A stretch of DNA of 5,659 nt, taken from Candidatus Aminicenantes bacterium UBA876. GTDB lineage: Bacteria > Acidobacteriota > Aminicenantia > UBA2199. Under the pieces are notes generated by a model. It made no database searches and was not told the DNA's origin. It saw only the letters and a list, made by a program, of their open reading frames with translations. The translations under genes and the position numbers were made by a program. Positions 5,654 through 5,659 of this stretch are shown one piece after another. Position 1 is the stretch's first letter, and every line of letters begins with the position of its first letter. The stretch covers positions 27,326-32,984 of the forward strand of contig DBFQ01000073.1 of NCBI GenBank assembly GCA_002294665.1, given 5' to 3'.

Positions 5654-5659
5654 CGGGAA
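5633..5659. promoter_or_regulatory. Operator-like perfect inverted repeat on the DUF1232 promoter
   Basis: TTCCCGTT (5633-5640) and AACGGGAA (5652-5659) are exact reverse complements separated by 11 bases. The half-site centres are 19 bases apart, roughly two helical turns. One half lies in the promoter spacer next to the -10 box and the other covers part of the -35 box, a position suited to a dimeric repressor. The window ends at the last base of the right half, so the arms may extend further. The binding protein is unknown. Confidence 0.6.

Noticed and set aside
1..5659. Possible novel defence, mobile or CRISPR-like system
   Set aside because: All sizeable genes belong to housekeeping or common families. 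No direct-repeat and spacer arrays, transposase, integrase, toxin-antitoxin pair or reverse transcriptase is visible. The only tandem repeat is an 8-bp minisatellite without spacers.

Overview
The window is an ordinary-looking bacterial chromosome segment, densely coding and of moderately high GC by eye. It has five recognisable genes and one small gene I do not recognise. I see no phage genes, transposase, integrase, CRISPR array, tRNA or rRNA, and no evidence for a new defence or mobile system. The best lineage hint is the TPR lipoprotein. Its layout (lipobox, TPRs with a loop insertion, long helical linker, terminal TPR-like module with a W-x-K-x-F/Y motif, charged C-terminal helix) recalls TPR proteins common in Acidobacteriota and relatives such as Aminicenantes. 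This assignment rests on memory of the family and is tentative. The lipobox, Pcm and Rrf2 types are compatible with a diderm bacterium.

Layout. 1-667 (+): protein-L-isoaspartate O-methyltransferase (pcm), possibly extending left of the window. 657-2717 (+): UvrD/Rep/PcrA-type superfamily 1A helicase with all helicase motifs and a C-terminal Tudor-like domain; it overlaps pcm by 11 bases, so the two form an apparent operon. 2718-2864: intergenic, with an 8-bp tandem repeat (AGTTGGNN), a weak GC-rich hairpin and a TATAAT box very close to the next start. 2865-3209 (+): uncharacterised 114-residue protein. 3242-4606: a self-contained unit of consensus-like promoter, strong AGGAGG ribosome site, TPR lipoprotein gene and a textbook intrinsic terminator. 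4649-5104 (+): Rrf2-family regulator with three iron-sulfur-type cysteines but no histidine ligand at the IscR position. 5083-5574 (-): DUF1232/YkvA-like protein, converging on the Rrf2 gene with a 22-base tail overlap. It is read from an excellent promoter at 5625-5653, and a perfect 8+8 bp inverted repeat at 5633-5659 covers that promoter.

How the genes relate. pcm and the helicase both serve macromolecule maintenance (damaged protein repair, DNA repair or transcription-replication conflict) and are probably translationally coupled. The lipoprotein is expressed alone and probably strongly. The Rrf2 regulator may sense iron-sulfur status, nitric oxide or redox state; its targets cannot be read from this window. 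The most useful leads are the operator-like palindrome on the DUF1232 promoter, the altered ligand set of the Rrf2 protein, the tandem repeat, and the unknown small gene with a near-leaderless promoter.
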